Assembly (NCBI GenBank): GCA_934572445.1
Contig: CAKTLD010000011.1
Coordinates: 1-33,181, forward strand
DNA from: an uncultured Oscillospiraceae bacterium
Lineage (GTDB): Bacteria > Bacillota > Clostridia > Oscillospirales > Oscillospiraceae
Direction: 5' to 3'
Length of the DNA stretch: 33,181 bases
The notes under the pieces are model-generated. The model was given only the letters and a program-made list of their open reading frames with translations. It was not told the origin of the DNA and did not search any database. The position numbers and the translations under genes are program-made. This document shows positions 15,926 to 23,932 of the stretch, one piece after another; the first letter of the stretch is position 1; every line of letters starts with the position of its first letter.

Positions 15926-16930
15926 ATGCGCCGGATGCCTGCTTTTCTGTGTGCGCTTGCGCTGCTGGCGCTTGCCGGCTGCACCCGCGGCGGCGGGGCG
16001 GACGCTTCTGCCTTTGCTCCCGCGGAAGAGGACCGTCTGGTCATCTTCACCTCGCACAAGGAGAACGTCTACAGGCCCATTATCGAGGAATTTGAGCAGC
16101 GCACCGGCATCTGGGTCGAGGTCGAGAGCGGCGGCAGCATGACGATGCTCGGCCGCATCGCTGCGGGAGACAGCGGATGCGACCTGATGTTCGGCGGCGG
16201 GGCGGACAGCCTGACCGCCTACGGCGATTGTTTTGCCCCCTACGAGAGCGAAAACGCAGCCTTCCTCGCGCCGGAATACGACCTGGGCGGCGGGGTGTGG
16301 ACGCCGTTTTCCACGCTTTCGCTCGTGTTGGTCTACAATACCAAGCTCGTGCGGCAGAACCTGCCGCAGGGCTGGGGCGACCTGCTCGACCCCGGCTGGC
16401 GCGGCAGGATCGCCTTTGCTGATCCTGCTGTTTCCGGCTCAGCCTATACAGCGCTGTGCACGCTCCTGCAGGTGCGCGGCGGCGATCCAGAGCCGACGCT
16501 GAGCAGCTTTGCGCGCAATCTCAGCTATACGACCCTGCCCGACAGCGGCGATGTTGTTGCCGCCGTAGCCGACGGGCGCTGCTACATCGGCGTGACGCTG
16601 GAGGAAAACGCCCGCAGTGCCGTGGCCGAAGGGCTGGATGTAGCCATTATCTATCCGGCGGAGGGCACAAGCGTCCTGCCTGACGGCGCGGCCGTGGTCA
16701 AGGGCTGCAGGCACGAGAATAACGCCCGCCGCTTTATCGACTTCCTGCTCCTGCCGGAAACGCAGCGGCATCTGGCGCTGGAGACCAGCCGCCGCAGCGT
16801 GCGCGCGGACATGGAGAGCGGGGATCTGACGGAGATCCGCGAGCTGCCCTATGACCTTGTCTGGGCCGGCACGCAGCGCGAAACGCTGCTTGCGCGCTGG
16901 CAGGAGCTCTGCGGGGAGGAAACGCCATGA
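15926..16930 (+). CDS. Binding lipoprotein of a sensory operon (HptA/AfuA-like)
   Basis: A 334-residue exported binding protein with lipobox LAGC and a family-1 solute-binding fold related to the AfuA/FbpA group: RLVIFTSHKENVYRPIIEEFEQ, CDLMFGGGADS, STLSLVLVYNTKLV, LLDPGWRGRIAFADPAVSGS, then GAAVVKGCRHENNARRFIDFLLLPE. It is not followed by transport genes. Its stop overlaps the start of a histidine kinase (ATGA), so it is translationally coupled to a two-component system. This is the arrangement of HptA-HptS-HptR in Staphylococcus, where the binding protein presents the ligand (there hexose phosphate/phosphate) to the kinase. I infer a receptor or co-sensor role rather than transport. GGAGGG precedes the ATG. 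Confidence 0.9.
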   Translation: MRRMPAFLCALALLALAGCTRGGGADASAFAPAEEDRLVIFTSHKENVYRPIIEEFEQRTGIWVEVESGGSMTMLGRIAAGDSGCDLMFGGGADSLTAYGDCFAPYESENAAFLAPEYDLGGGVWTPFSTLSLVLVYNTKLVRQNLPQGWGDLLDPGWRGRIAFADPAVSGSAYTALCTLLQVRGGDPEPTLSSFARNLSYTTLPDSGDVVAAVADGRCYIGVTLEENARSAVAEGLDVAIIYPAEGTSVLPDGAAVVKGCRHENNARRFIDFLLLPETQRHLALETSRRSVRADMESGDLTEIRELPYDLVWAGTQRETLLARWQELCGEETP

Positions 16931-18603
16931 GAGAATGGATCGAGCGGTCGTTCCGCAACCGTATCTTCTTCACTGTGCTGCTCGTGGCACTTGTGCCGCT
17001 GCTCCTGTGCGACGTGCTGATGACGCAGATGATGATCGCGCGCAGCGAACGCGCGCTGTCCGTCGAGGCGCAGGAGGAAATGGCGGTGCTGGGCGAGCAG
17101 CTGGACGCCGTGCTGGACGGGAGCGCGGATGCTGTGACGCTTCTGGCGCGCAGTACCGTGACGCGCAGCGCGCTGCGCCGCGGGGGAGACGATTCCCGCA
17201 CGCTTTATCAGCTGCTGCACCGCGATACGGTCGCGCTGCGCGCGTATGCGGATTTTGAGATATACGACGCGGACGGAGCCTGCCTTTACACCACGGCGGC
17301 CGAGCAGCCCGCTGCCCGCAGCACCGACTGGGGCGTGCTCTGTGCCGCGCAGAAGGAGAACGGCACCGTGCTGCGCGCGGAGGATGCCGCTCTCTGCGGC
17401 GCCTGCGCCGTGCGCTCCCATGGGGGCGAGACGCTGGGCTATGTGCTCTTCCGCCTGGACGGCGCGGGCCTCAGCGCGCTCTTTGCGCCGCTGCTGCGCC
17501 CGTCGGATGATATCCTGCTGGTCGACCCCACCTGGCGCATGGTCTACAGCTCCCAGTCCGTCCACGCTGCGGATACGCTCTCCGCGCTGCGCGCGCAGCT
17601 GCTTGGCGGCGAGCGGCTCTCCGGCGGGCAGGAAGACTGCGGCTATTATCTTCGCGCGGGGACGACGGGCTTTTCGCTCATTTTGCAGCAGCCGCGCACC
17701 TACACCGCTCAGGCGGTCCGCTCGATCTATCTGGTCGCGGGCGTGATGGGCCTTTTGTGCCTTGCGCTGTGCCTGGCTGCGGCGTGGCTCTTGAGCCGCC
17801 ACCTTTCCGAGCCTGTCGGCGAGCTGGACGCGGCGATGCGCCGCGTGGAGGGCGGCGACTACAATGTGCATATCGAGAGCGCGCGGCGCGACGAGATGGG
17901 CCGCCTGGCCGCGAGCTTTGACCGTATGACCGATGAATACCGCCAGAACCTTGCGCGCAGCGTGCAGCGCGAGCGCGAGCTGAATGAAACGCGCCTGCGG
18001 ATGCTGCAATCGCAGCTCAATCCGCATTTTCTTTACAACACGCTCGACTGTATGAAGTGGCTGGGCGTCAGCGGCGGCGTGCCGCAGGTGGCAGGTCTGG
18101 CCGCCGACCTTGCGGCGCTGCTGCGCGCGGGCATTTCCGGCAGTGAGCGCATCACGCTCGAGCAGGAGCTCGAGCTCGTGCGGCGCTATCTCGACATTCA
18201 GGAGGTCCGATTCGGCGACCGTTTCGTCTGCGAGATCGACGTGGACGAGCGCTTTCAGCACTGCATTGTGCCCAAGCTCGTTTTGCAGCCGCTGGTGGAG
18301 AATGCGATCATCCACGGCGTGGCCGACAGCGACGAGGGCTTTATCAAGCTCTGGGCCGAGGAGGACGGGACGGATCTGCTGCTCAAGGTCAGCGACAACG
18401 GGAGCGGCATCCCGGATGATGTGCTGCGCCGCCTTGAGCACCACGAGGAGGGGCCCGGCGGGCATCTTGGGCTGAACAATGTGGACCGTATCGTGCGCCT
18501 TTCCTACGGGGAAGCGTACGGCCTGAGCGCATGGAGAAATGGGGACGGCGGGAGCTGTGTGCAGCTTCGTCTGCCGCTGGAAAAGGGGGAGAACGCATGC
18601 TGA
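16927..18603 (+). CDS. Sensor histidine kinase, YesM/LytS (HisKA_6) type
   Basis: A 558-residue membrane kinase. Layout: first membrane helix at about 12-34, an extracytoplasmic sensing domain of about 230 residues, a second helix at about 266-290, and a HAMP linker (EPVGELDAAMRRVEGGDYNV, about 295-345). The His-kinase domain follows, with phospho-acceptor His367 in QSQLNPHFLYNTLD, then an ATPase domain with LQPLVENAIIHG and DNGSGIPDD. This is the YesM-type kinase that pairs with AraC-type regulators. The start overlaps the binding-lipoprotein stop by four bases, and the end overlaps the regulator start by seven, so all three genes are one tightly coupled operon. It probably senses the state of the binding lipoprotein at the cell surface. 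Confidence 0.95.
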   Translation: MREWIERSFRNRIFFTVLLVALVPLLLCDVLMTQMMIARSERALSVEAQEEMAVLGEQLDAVLDGSADAVTLLARSTVTRSALRRGGDDSRTLYQLLHRDTVALRAYADFEIYDADGACLYTTAAEQPAARSTDWGVLCAAQKENGTVLRAEDAALCGACAVRSHGGETLGYVLFRLDGAGLSALFAPLLRPSDDILLVDPTWRMVYSSQSVHAADTLSALRAQLLGGERLSGGQEDCGYYLRAGTTGFSLILQQPRTYTAQAVRSIYLVAGVMGLLCLALCLAAAWLLSRHLSEPVGELDAAMRRVEGGDYNVHIESARRDEMGRLAASFDRMTDEYRQNLARSVQRERELNETRLRMLQSQLNPHFLYNTLDCMKWLGVSGGVPQVAGLAADLAALLRAGISGSERITLEQELELVRRYLDIQEVRFGDRFVCEIDVDERFQHCIVPKLVLQPLVENAIIHGVADSDEGFIKLWAEEDGTDLLLKVSDNGSGIPDDVLRRLEHHEEGPGGHLGLNNVDRIVRLSYGEAYGLSAWRNGDGGSCVQLRLPLEKGENAC

Positions 18604-19346
18604 AGGTACTGATCGTGGACGACGAGACCGTCGTGCGCCGCGGCATCATGCTGGGGGTGGACTGGGCGGCGCTGGGCTGTGCTGTGGTCGGCGAGGCGGC
18701 AAACGGCGAGGAAGGGCTCGAGGCCGCCGAGCGCTACAGTCCTAACCTCATCATCACTGATGTGCGCATGCCGCGCATGGACGGCATCGAGATGATGAAC
18801 CGCCTGCGCGAGCGCGGCTATACGGGCCATATCATTGTGCTCACGGCCTATAATGATTTTGACTATGCCCGCTCCGCCCTGCGCTACGACGCGGCGGACT
18901 ATCTGCTGAAGCCCTTCCGCGATCAGGAGCTCGTGACCGCCATCGGGCGCGTGCGGCAGAAGGAGGAGGCGGTGTCGAGCCGCACGGCGCAGGACGACCT
19001 TCTGGCCCTGCCCAAGGGCGACAAGAGCAAGTATGTGCTGCAGACGCTCGAATACATTGCCGGACACTATGCCGACGCGGACATCAACATCACGACCATC
19101 GCCCGCTCCATCGGCATCAGCGAGGGGCACTTGAGCCACATTTTCAAAAAGGAGACGAGCTACACCGCCCTCGGCTATCTGACGCAGTACCGCATCCACA
19201 TGGCGCGCCGGCTCCTGTCCGACTGCCGCTATAAGGTCTACGAGGTGGCGGCGATGGTGGGCTATCGCGACGTTGCCTACTTCGGCTCCACGTTCAAAAA
19301 GCTCACGGGCCTGTCACCGTCGGAGTATCAGGACCGGTGCCGCTGA
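18597..19346 (+). CDS. Response regulator with AraC-type DNA-binding domain (YesN/HptR-like)
   Basis: A 249-residue regulator. The receiver domain covers about 1-120, with acidic pocket VDDE (8-10), phospho-acceptor Asp55 in ITDVRMPRMDG, Thr83 and Lys105 in LLKPF. The C-terminal AraC domain (about 145-249) has both helix-turn-helix units: ITTIARSIGISEGHLSHIFK and VYEVAAMVGYRDVAYFGSTFKK, followed by GLSPSEYQD. The ATG at 18597 overlaps the kinase gene by seven bases and has an AAAGGGGGA ribosome site. A frame extension upstream to 18531 has no such site. Regulators of this kind usually activate transport genes, so the two neighbouring ABC cassettes are the natural candidate targets. Confidence 0.95.
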   Translation: MLKVLIVDDETVVRRGIMLGVDWAALGCAVVGEAANGEEGLEAAERYSPNLIITDVRMPRMDGIEMMNRLRERGYTGHIIVLTAYNDFDYARSALRYDAADYLLKPFRDQELVTAIGRVRQKEEAVSSRTAQDDLLALPKGDKSKYVLQTLEYIAGHYADADINITTIARSIGISEGHLSHIFKKETSYTALGYLTQYRIHMARRLLSDCRYKVYEVAAMVGYRDVAYFGSTFKKLTGLSPSEYQDRCR

Positions 19347-19358
19347 TAAAAACGGACA

Positions 19359-19387
19359 AAAACGCGCGGCCGCAGGCCGCGCGTTTT
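19359..19387 (+). terminator. Intrinsic terminator of the sensor operon
   Basis: A perfect 13-bp stem (19359-19371 with 19375-19387) with a 3-base loop. The T-tract is only four bases long and lies within the stem, so termination may be incomplete. Confidence 0.75.
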
Positions 19388-19442
19388 GGCAGACACGATT
19401 ACATTTTAACAGGATATTCGGGATAATCGCAGGCTTGTCCCG

Positions 19443-19471
19443 TTTCGCCGCAAAACGGCGGGCGCTATAAT
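19443..19471 (+). promoter_or_regulatory. Promoter of ABC cassette 2, perfect -10 but weak -35
   Basis: A perfect TATAAT at 19466-19471. At 17-base spacing the -35 hexamer is only TTTCGC (19443-19448), while the better TTGTCC (19435-19440) is 25 bases away. A good -10 with a poor -35 is typical of an activator-dependent promoter, which fits control by the AraC-type regulator encoded just upstream. The tandem words GGATATTCG (19412-19420) and GGATAATCG (19421-19429) lie directly upstream. Confidence 0.6.
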
Positions 19472-19475
19472 GATA

Positions 19476-19500
19476 AGTAATAGCAAACCATGCTATTACT
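19476..19500 (+). repeat. Perfect 10-bp inverted repeat at the 5' end of the cassette 2 transcript
   Basis: Arms AGTAATAGCA (19476-19485) and TGCTATTACT (19491-19500) with a 5-base loop. The transcription start is expected near 19478, so the repeat is either an operator over the start site or a 5' stem-loop at the very end of the mRNA, ten bases before the ribosome site. It has no T-run, so it is not a terminator. Confidence 0.85.
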
Positions 19501-19524
19501 ATGATGAAATGAAGGAGACACACC

Positions 19525-20781
19525 ATGAAAAGAAAGCTCTTAGCGCTGCTTCTTGCCGCTGTGATGATCCTCTCTCTCGCCGCCTGCGGCGACAAGAAGG
19601 ACGACGTCCAGGACGAGAACCCGCCCGTGGAAGAGACCAAGGACTACTCGGGCTACACCATCCGCATCTACTCCAACTCCAACTCTACCGAGCGCACTAC
19701 CTGGCTCATCAACGAGGCCAAGGACGCCGGCTTCACCATCTCGATCGACGATAACTCCGTCATCTCCGGTGATACCGCCGCTATCCAGGCCGCCAATGAG
19801 AACAAGGACGGCGACATCCTCTTCGGCCTGAACGAGACCCGCTGGAGCCAGGTCGTTGACGGCGTTTATGAGAATCTCAAGCTCGTCGACTGGACCCCGA
19901 CCTGGGCCGGCGAAGTGGGCGAGTATGCCTATCCCGGCGCGGCCTACGGCCTCGTTATCCAGAACGTTCTGATGCTCTACCGCAACGATGAGCTCGGCAC
20001 CAACGGTGAGAAGCTGCACTTCCAGCACTGGGCCGACATCGTTGACTGCGGCTACAGCTGGTATCGCCAGAACAAGGTCGGCGGCACCACCAACGCCAAC
20101 ATCAACTCCGCCATGCTCTATGCCTTTGTCGATCCCGCTTCCCCTGCCGGCGGCATCTCCACCGATGGCTGGAAGACCCTGTGGAAGTACTGCGCTGACG
20201 GCACCTATTCCTCCGACGACAGCTACAAGTACGGCTTCGATCCCCTGAACAAGGGCGATGTTGCGGTCTCCACCTTCTATTCCTCTTCCCTCTACGGCAA
20301 GATCGACGCTGCCGCCGAGAGCTCCGAGAACCCCCTCAAGGGCGCTCTCCAGCCGGAGAACTGGGCGCTCGTTGACATCGACGACGGCACTTACTACATC
20401 GCCGAGTACATCGGCGTGCTGGACAAGGCCGGCCGCACCGATGAAGAGACCGAGGCTGTGAAGGCGTTCGCCGAGTGGTTCGGCTCCGCCGAGACCCAGG
20501 CGGCCTGGGGTGAGGAATTCGACTCCTATCCCTGCAACACCGCTGCTGCCAACATCCTCTACCCCGACGGCATCCCCGCCATCTACACGCTCAAGAACTT
20601 CGCTCTGAGCACGGTCGAGGGCACTGATATGACCTATGCCGAGTATGTTGCCGCGCACTCCAGCGAGTGGACCAACATCATGACCAACCTCGGCTTCTAC
20701 TGGGCCGACGCTTCCGCCGCCGTGGCCGAGCCCGACTGGGACAACCTCGACTGGGCGACCCTGACCCAGGCCAAGGACTGA
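19525..20781 (+). CDS. Family-1 ABC substrate-binding lipoprotein, cassette 2
   Basis: A 418-residue exported lipoprotein (lipobox LAAC, then a GDKKDD linker). The mature part has binding-protein features: YTIRIYSNSNSTERTTWLINEA, DGDILFGLNETRW, a GLVIQNVLMLYRND hinge segment, KGDVAVSTFYSSSLYG, and DEETEAVKAFAEWFGSAETQAAW. The signal peptide resembles that of the cassette 1 protein, but the mature protein is longer and clearly divergent, so the two are not a recent duplication. AAGGAG lies 8 bases before the ATG. It is the first gene of an operon with an ATPase, a fused permease, a phosphatase and probably mannose-6-phosphate isomerase. Codons are strongly C-ending, which suggests high expression. 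The ligand is unproven; a sugar phosphate is proposed from the neighbours. Confidence 0.92.
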   Translation: MKRKLLALLLAAVMILSLAACGDKKDDVQDENPPVEETKDYSGYTIRIYSNSNSTERTTWLINEAKDAGFTISIDDNSVISGDTAAIQAANENKDGDILFGLNETRWSQVVDGVYENLKLVDWTPTWAGEVGEYAYPGAAYGLVIQNVLMLYRNDELGTNGEKLHFQHWADIVDCGYSWYRQNKVGGTTNANINSAMLYAFVDPASPAGGISTDGWKTLWKYCADGTYSSDDSYKYGFDPLNKGDVAVSTFYSSSLYGKIDAAAESSENPLKGALQPENWALVDIDDGTYYIAEYIGVLDKAGRTDEETEAVKAFAEWFGSAETQAAWGEEFDSYPCNTAAANILYPDGIPAIYTLKNFALSTVEGTDMTYAEYVAAHSSEWTNIMTNLGFYWADASAAVAEPDWDNLDWATLTQAKD

Positions 20782-20862
20782 TCTCCCTGCGCTGACGGGT
20801 GCGAAAGCACTGTCCCCTGCGAGACGGCTCGAACGGGGGATCAATGACCGCACGCTTGCTCC

Positions 20863-20895
20863 ACAAGGCGGGCCGGCACTGCCGGCCCGCCTTGT
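20863..20895 (+). other. Strong intercistronic hairpin between binding-protein and ATPase genes
   Basis: A perfect 15-bp stem (20863-20877 with 20881-20895) with a 3-base loop, mostly G-C pairs. No T-run follows, so it is more likely a 3' mRNA-protecting structure for the binding-protein message than a full terminator. It is the counterpart of the hairpin at 11141-11178 in cassette 1. Confidence 0.85.
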
Positions 20896-20930
20896 TCCCC
20901 ATTATCCAACCAAAAAGGAGAAAAACGCTT

Positions 20931-21965
20931 ATGATCCGGCTCAATGACATCGTTGTGAAGTTTGGCGACTTCACCGCCCTGCATGGCATCAACGTCCATG
21001 TCAAGGAGGGCGAGTTCTTCACATTCCTCGGTCCCTCCGGCTGCGGCAAAACGACGACCCTGCGCACCATTACGGGCTTTATCGAGCCGGTCAGCGGCAG
21101 CGTCGTGGTCAAGGACCGCGACATCACCCGCGTTCCCATCGAGGACCGCAACATCGGCATCGTATTCCAGAGCTACGCGCTCTTCCCCACGATGACGGTG
21201 TATGACAATATTGCCTTCGGCCTGAAGGTCAAGAAGACGAAAAAGGACGAGATCGACCGCAAGGTGCGCGAGATCGCGCGTAAGGTCGACCTTTCCGACG
21301 AGCAGCTCAAGAAGGCCGTCTCGCAGCTCTCCGGCGGACAGCAGCAGCGCGTGGCCATCGCCCGCGCGCTGGTGACCGGCCCTGCCATCATCTGCATGGA
21401 CGAGCCGCTTTCGAACCTTGACGCAAAGCTGCGCGTGCAGCTGCGCAACGAGCTCAAGAAGATGCAGAAGGACTTCGGCATCACCACCATCTACGTTACC
21501 CACGACCAGGAGGAGGCGCTGACGCTCTCCGACCGCATCGCAGTGTTCAACAAGGGCTTCATTGAGCAGATCGGCACGCCCAATGAGGTCTACAACCACT
21601 CGCAAACTGAATTTGTCTGTAATTTCATCGGTGATATCAACCGCTTGAATGATGATACCGTCTCATCCCTGAACGCGCGCGGCGCGGGTCTGGACGGGAA
21701 CCGGCACAACTATATCCGTCTTGAGCGCCTGCACGTCAACATTGCGCCCCGCGAGGGTGAGCTGACGATGGACGGCGTGGTGGAGAGCTGTGAATACTAC
21801 GGCCTTTACATCAAGTACTACATCCATGTCGGCTCTCAGAGCCTCAAGGTCATTGAAAAGAACGACGGCGTAAACATCTACGACCCGGGCCAGAGCGTCA
21901 AGGTCGTCATCAATCCCGCCGACGTGATGGCCTATGCTCCCGCGGACGGTCAGGAGGTGGAGTAA
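20931..21965 (+). CDS. ABC transporter ATP-binding protein (FbpC/PotA-like), cassette 2
   Basis: A 344-residue import ATPase. Seen: Walker A GPSGCGKTT (34-42), Q-loop in IVFQSYALFPTM, signature LSGGQQQR (133-140), Walker B IICMDEPLSNLD (153-164) and switch His191 in YVTHDQEEA. A TOBE-like C-terminal region begins at about 240. The chosen ATG at 20931 has AAGGAG ten bases upstream; the frame stays open to 20799 across the hairpin, but nothing supports an earlier start. The stop codon TAA shares its last A with the ATG of the permease gene, so the two are translationally coupled. Confidence 0.95.
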   Translation: MIRLNDIVVKFGDFTALHGINVHVKEGEFFTFLGPSGCGKTTTLRTITGFIEPVSGSVVVKDRDITRVPIEDRNIGIVFQSYALFPTMTVYDNIAFGLKVKKTKKDEIDRKVREIARKVDLSDEQLKKAVSQLSGGQQQRVAIARALVTGPAIICMDEPLSNLDAKLRVQLRNELKKMQKDFGITTIYVTHDQEEALTLSDRIAVFNKGFIEQIGTPNEVYNHSQTEFVCNFIGDINRLNDDTVSSLNARGAGLDGNRHNYIRLERLHVNIAPREGELTMDGVVESCEYYGLYIKYYIHVGSQSLKVIEKNDGVNIYDPGQSVKVVINPADVMAYAPADGQEVE

Positions 21966-23932
21966 TGGGCACCACGCTGGAAAAGCGGCATCTTGACGCC
22001 GCCTTTGTGGTGCGGATCGTCGGCATCGTGCTCTTTGCCTACTTTTTCTTCGGCTTCATGCTCATGCCGTGCCTGAACACGCTGACGAGCATCTTCACCG
22101 CCACCAATTCCGCCGGCGAGCGCGATCCGCTGGCCGTCATCCGCTTTTTCTTCGCGGGCAACATGGGCCGCTATGTGTGGAATTCTCTCAAGCTGGCGAT
22201 CTGCCTGGTCGTCACGGTCAATGTTGTCGGCGTTTCCATCGTGCTGCTGACGGAATATTTCGATATCAAGGGCGCAAACATCCTGCGCCTTGGCTACATG
22301 ACCACGATGATCTACTCCGGTGTTGCGCTGGTCACGGGCTATCTCTTCCTCTACGCGTCCGACGGTATCCTGACGACGGCGCTGGCCGAGGCGTTCCCAA
22401 ACTTCAACACGAGCTGGTTTTCGGGCTTCAATGCGGTGCTTTTCACCATGACTTTCGCCTGTACGAGCAATCATGCGCTCTTTTTGCGCAACGCCATCCG
22501 CGGCATCGACTACAACACCGTGGAGGCCGCGCGCAACATGGGTGCAAAGCCCTTCAAGGTGCTCTGGAAGGTCGTCTTTCCGACGCTCGTGCCCACTATG
22601 TTTTCGCTGACGGTCATGACGTTTATCACCGGCCTCTGCGCCATGTCTGCGCCCACCCTGCTGGGCTATGACTCCATCAACCCCGAGATCGTGCGCCTGG
22701 CCGGCTCATCCGTCGCGGACGAGGCCTTTCCGCAGGCGCGCGCGGCGCTGCTGTCGATTATTCTGGCGATGTTTACGATCGTGCTTCTGACGGTCCTCTC
22801 CGCCTATGAGCGCAAGGGCCATTACCTCTCTGTCTCAAAGACGAAGGCCAAGCTCCAGAAGCAGAAGATCACCAATCCCTTCTGGAACGTGCTGGCGCAT
22901 ATCTACGCCTATGTGCTCTTCATCATCTACATGATCCCCGTGGTGATGATCGTGCTCTTCTCGTTCCAGACCTACGGCGCCATCCGTATGAAAAAGCTCG
23001 ACCTCTCCAACTGGACGCTCGTCAACTTCTTCGGCACGCAGGACTATCAGTACCTCACCTCGCGCGGCACCTATAAGGTGCGCGAAGGCTCGATCTCCGG
23101 CCTGTTTGCCAACGAGGCGACGCTCGGCGGCATCAAGATGAGCTTTACGCTCTCGATCATCGCCGCAGCGCTGGCATGCCTGATCGTGGTCGTGGCCTGC
23201 AACTATATTTTCAAAAACCGCAATAAGAAATCCGGCGTAGTGCTGGAATACTGCCTGCTGTTCCCCTGGCTGCTGCCTACCATCCTGATCTGCTATTCCT
23301 ACCGTACCTACTTTAATTCCGACGCCATCTGGTATGTCGGCAACGCGAACCTGTATTTTGCCGAGAATGTGCGTATCCTGATCGTGCTGGCCTACACGGT
23401 GGTCAAGCTGCCGTTTTCGCTGCGCATGATCAAGGCTGCGTTCTACGCCATCGACAGTGAGTTGGAGGACGCCGCGCGCAATATGGGCGCGAGCGGCATC
23501 ATGACCTTTGTGAAAGTCAAGCTGCCCATCATTCTGCCGAGCGTGCTGGCGGTATTTGCGCTGAACTTCAACGCGCTGTTCACCGAGTATGACATGTCCG
23601 CGACCTTTGCCAGCTCCTACGGCACGAGCTACGCCATGGTCATTCAGTCGATGTGCCGGGAGGAGGGCTTGTACGGCTATAACGTCAACGCGTCCGGCCG
23701 CCGCTGCGCCTCGACGGTGTTTATTATGTTGCTCTCGGGACTGATCCTCTACCTCGTTTATGGCGTGGGCGCGCGGGATCTCGGCGAGCGGCTGGAGGCC
23801 AGGGAGCGCCGCAGCCGCCGCATCGCGAGACTGACGGGGGCGTTTCATAAGCAGCCTGCCGCTGCTGCGGCAGAGGCGGAGGAGGCGGCAGTCACCGCCG
23901 CGCCCGCCGACGAACCGGGAGAAAAGCTATGA
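21965..23932 (+). CDS. ABC transporter permease, two fused BPD domains, cassette 2
   Basis: A 655-residue inner-membrane protein with two tandem permease domains in one chain. EAA docking loops are VEAARNMGAKPFKVLWKVVF (about 185-204) and LEDAARNMGASGIMTFVKVK (about 500-519). The segment joining the halves includes a long loop with LDLSNWTLVNFFGTQDYQYL and GSISGLFANEATLGG. The C-terminus is an Ala/Glu-rich tail of about 30 residues (QPAAAAAEAEEAAVTAAPAD), absent from the cassette 1 permease. Gene order here is binding protein, ATPase, permease, whereas cassette 1 has binding protein, permease, ATPase. The last four bases overlap the next gene (ATGA), tying the phosphatase to transport. Confidence 0.93.
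   Translation: MGTTLEKRHLDAAFVVRIVGIVLFAYFFFGFMLMPCLNTLTSIFTATNSAGERDPLAVIRFFFAGNMGRYVWNSLKLAICLVVTVNVVGVSIVLLTEYFDIKGANILRLGYMTTMIYSGVALVTGYLFLYASDGILTTALAEAFPNFNTSWFSGFNAVLFTMTFACTSNHALFLRNAIRGIDYNTVEAARNMGAKPFKVLWKVVFPTLVPTMFSLTVMTFITGLCAMSAPTLLGYDSINPEIVRLAGSSVADEAFPQARAALLSIILAMFTIVLLTVLSAYERKGHYLSVSKTKAKLQKQKITNPFWNVLAHIYAYVLFIIYMIPVVMIVLFSFQTYGAIRMKKLDLSNWTLVNFFGTQDYQYLTSRGTYKVREGSISGLFANEATLGGIKMSFTLSIIAAALACLIVVVACNYIFKNRNKKSGVVLEYCLLFPWLLPTILICYSYRTYFNSDAIWYVGNANLYFAENVRILIVLAYTVVKLPFSLRMIKAAFYAIDSELEDAARNMGASGIMTFVKVKLPIILPSVLAVFALNFNALFTEYDMSATFASSYGTSYAMVIQSMCREEGLYGYNVNASGRRCASTVFIMLLSGLILYLVYGVGARDLGERLEARERRSRRIARLTGAFHKQPAAAAAEAEEAAVTAAPADEPGEKL

Noticed and set aside
16849..18465. 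Open frame of 538 codons on the minus strand opposite the kinase
   Set aside because: Shadow of the histidine kinase; composition is Arg/His/Ala-rich and lacks motifs.
19540..20853. Open frame of 437 codons on the minus strand opposite the cassette 2 binding protein
   Set aside because: Gly/Val-rich product with no domain, created by the strongly C-ending codons of the real gene.
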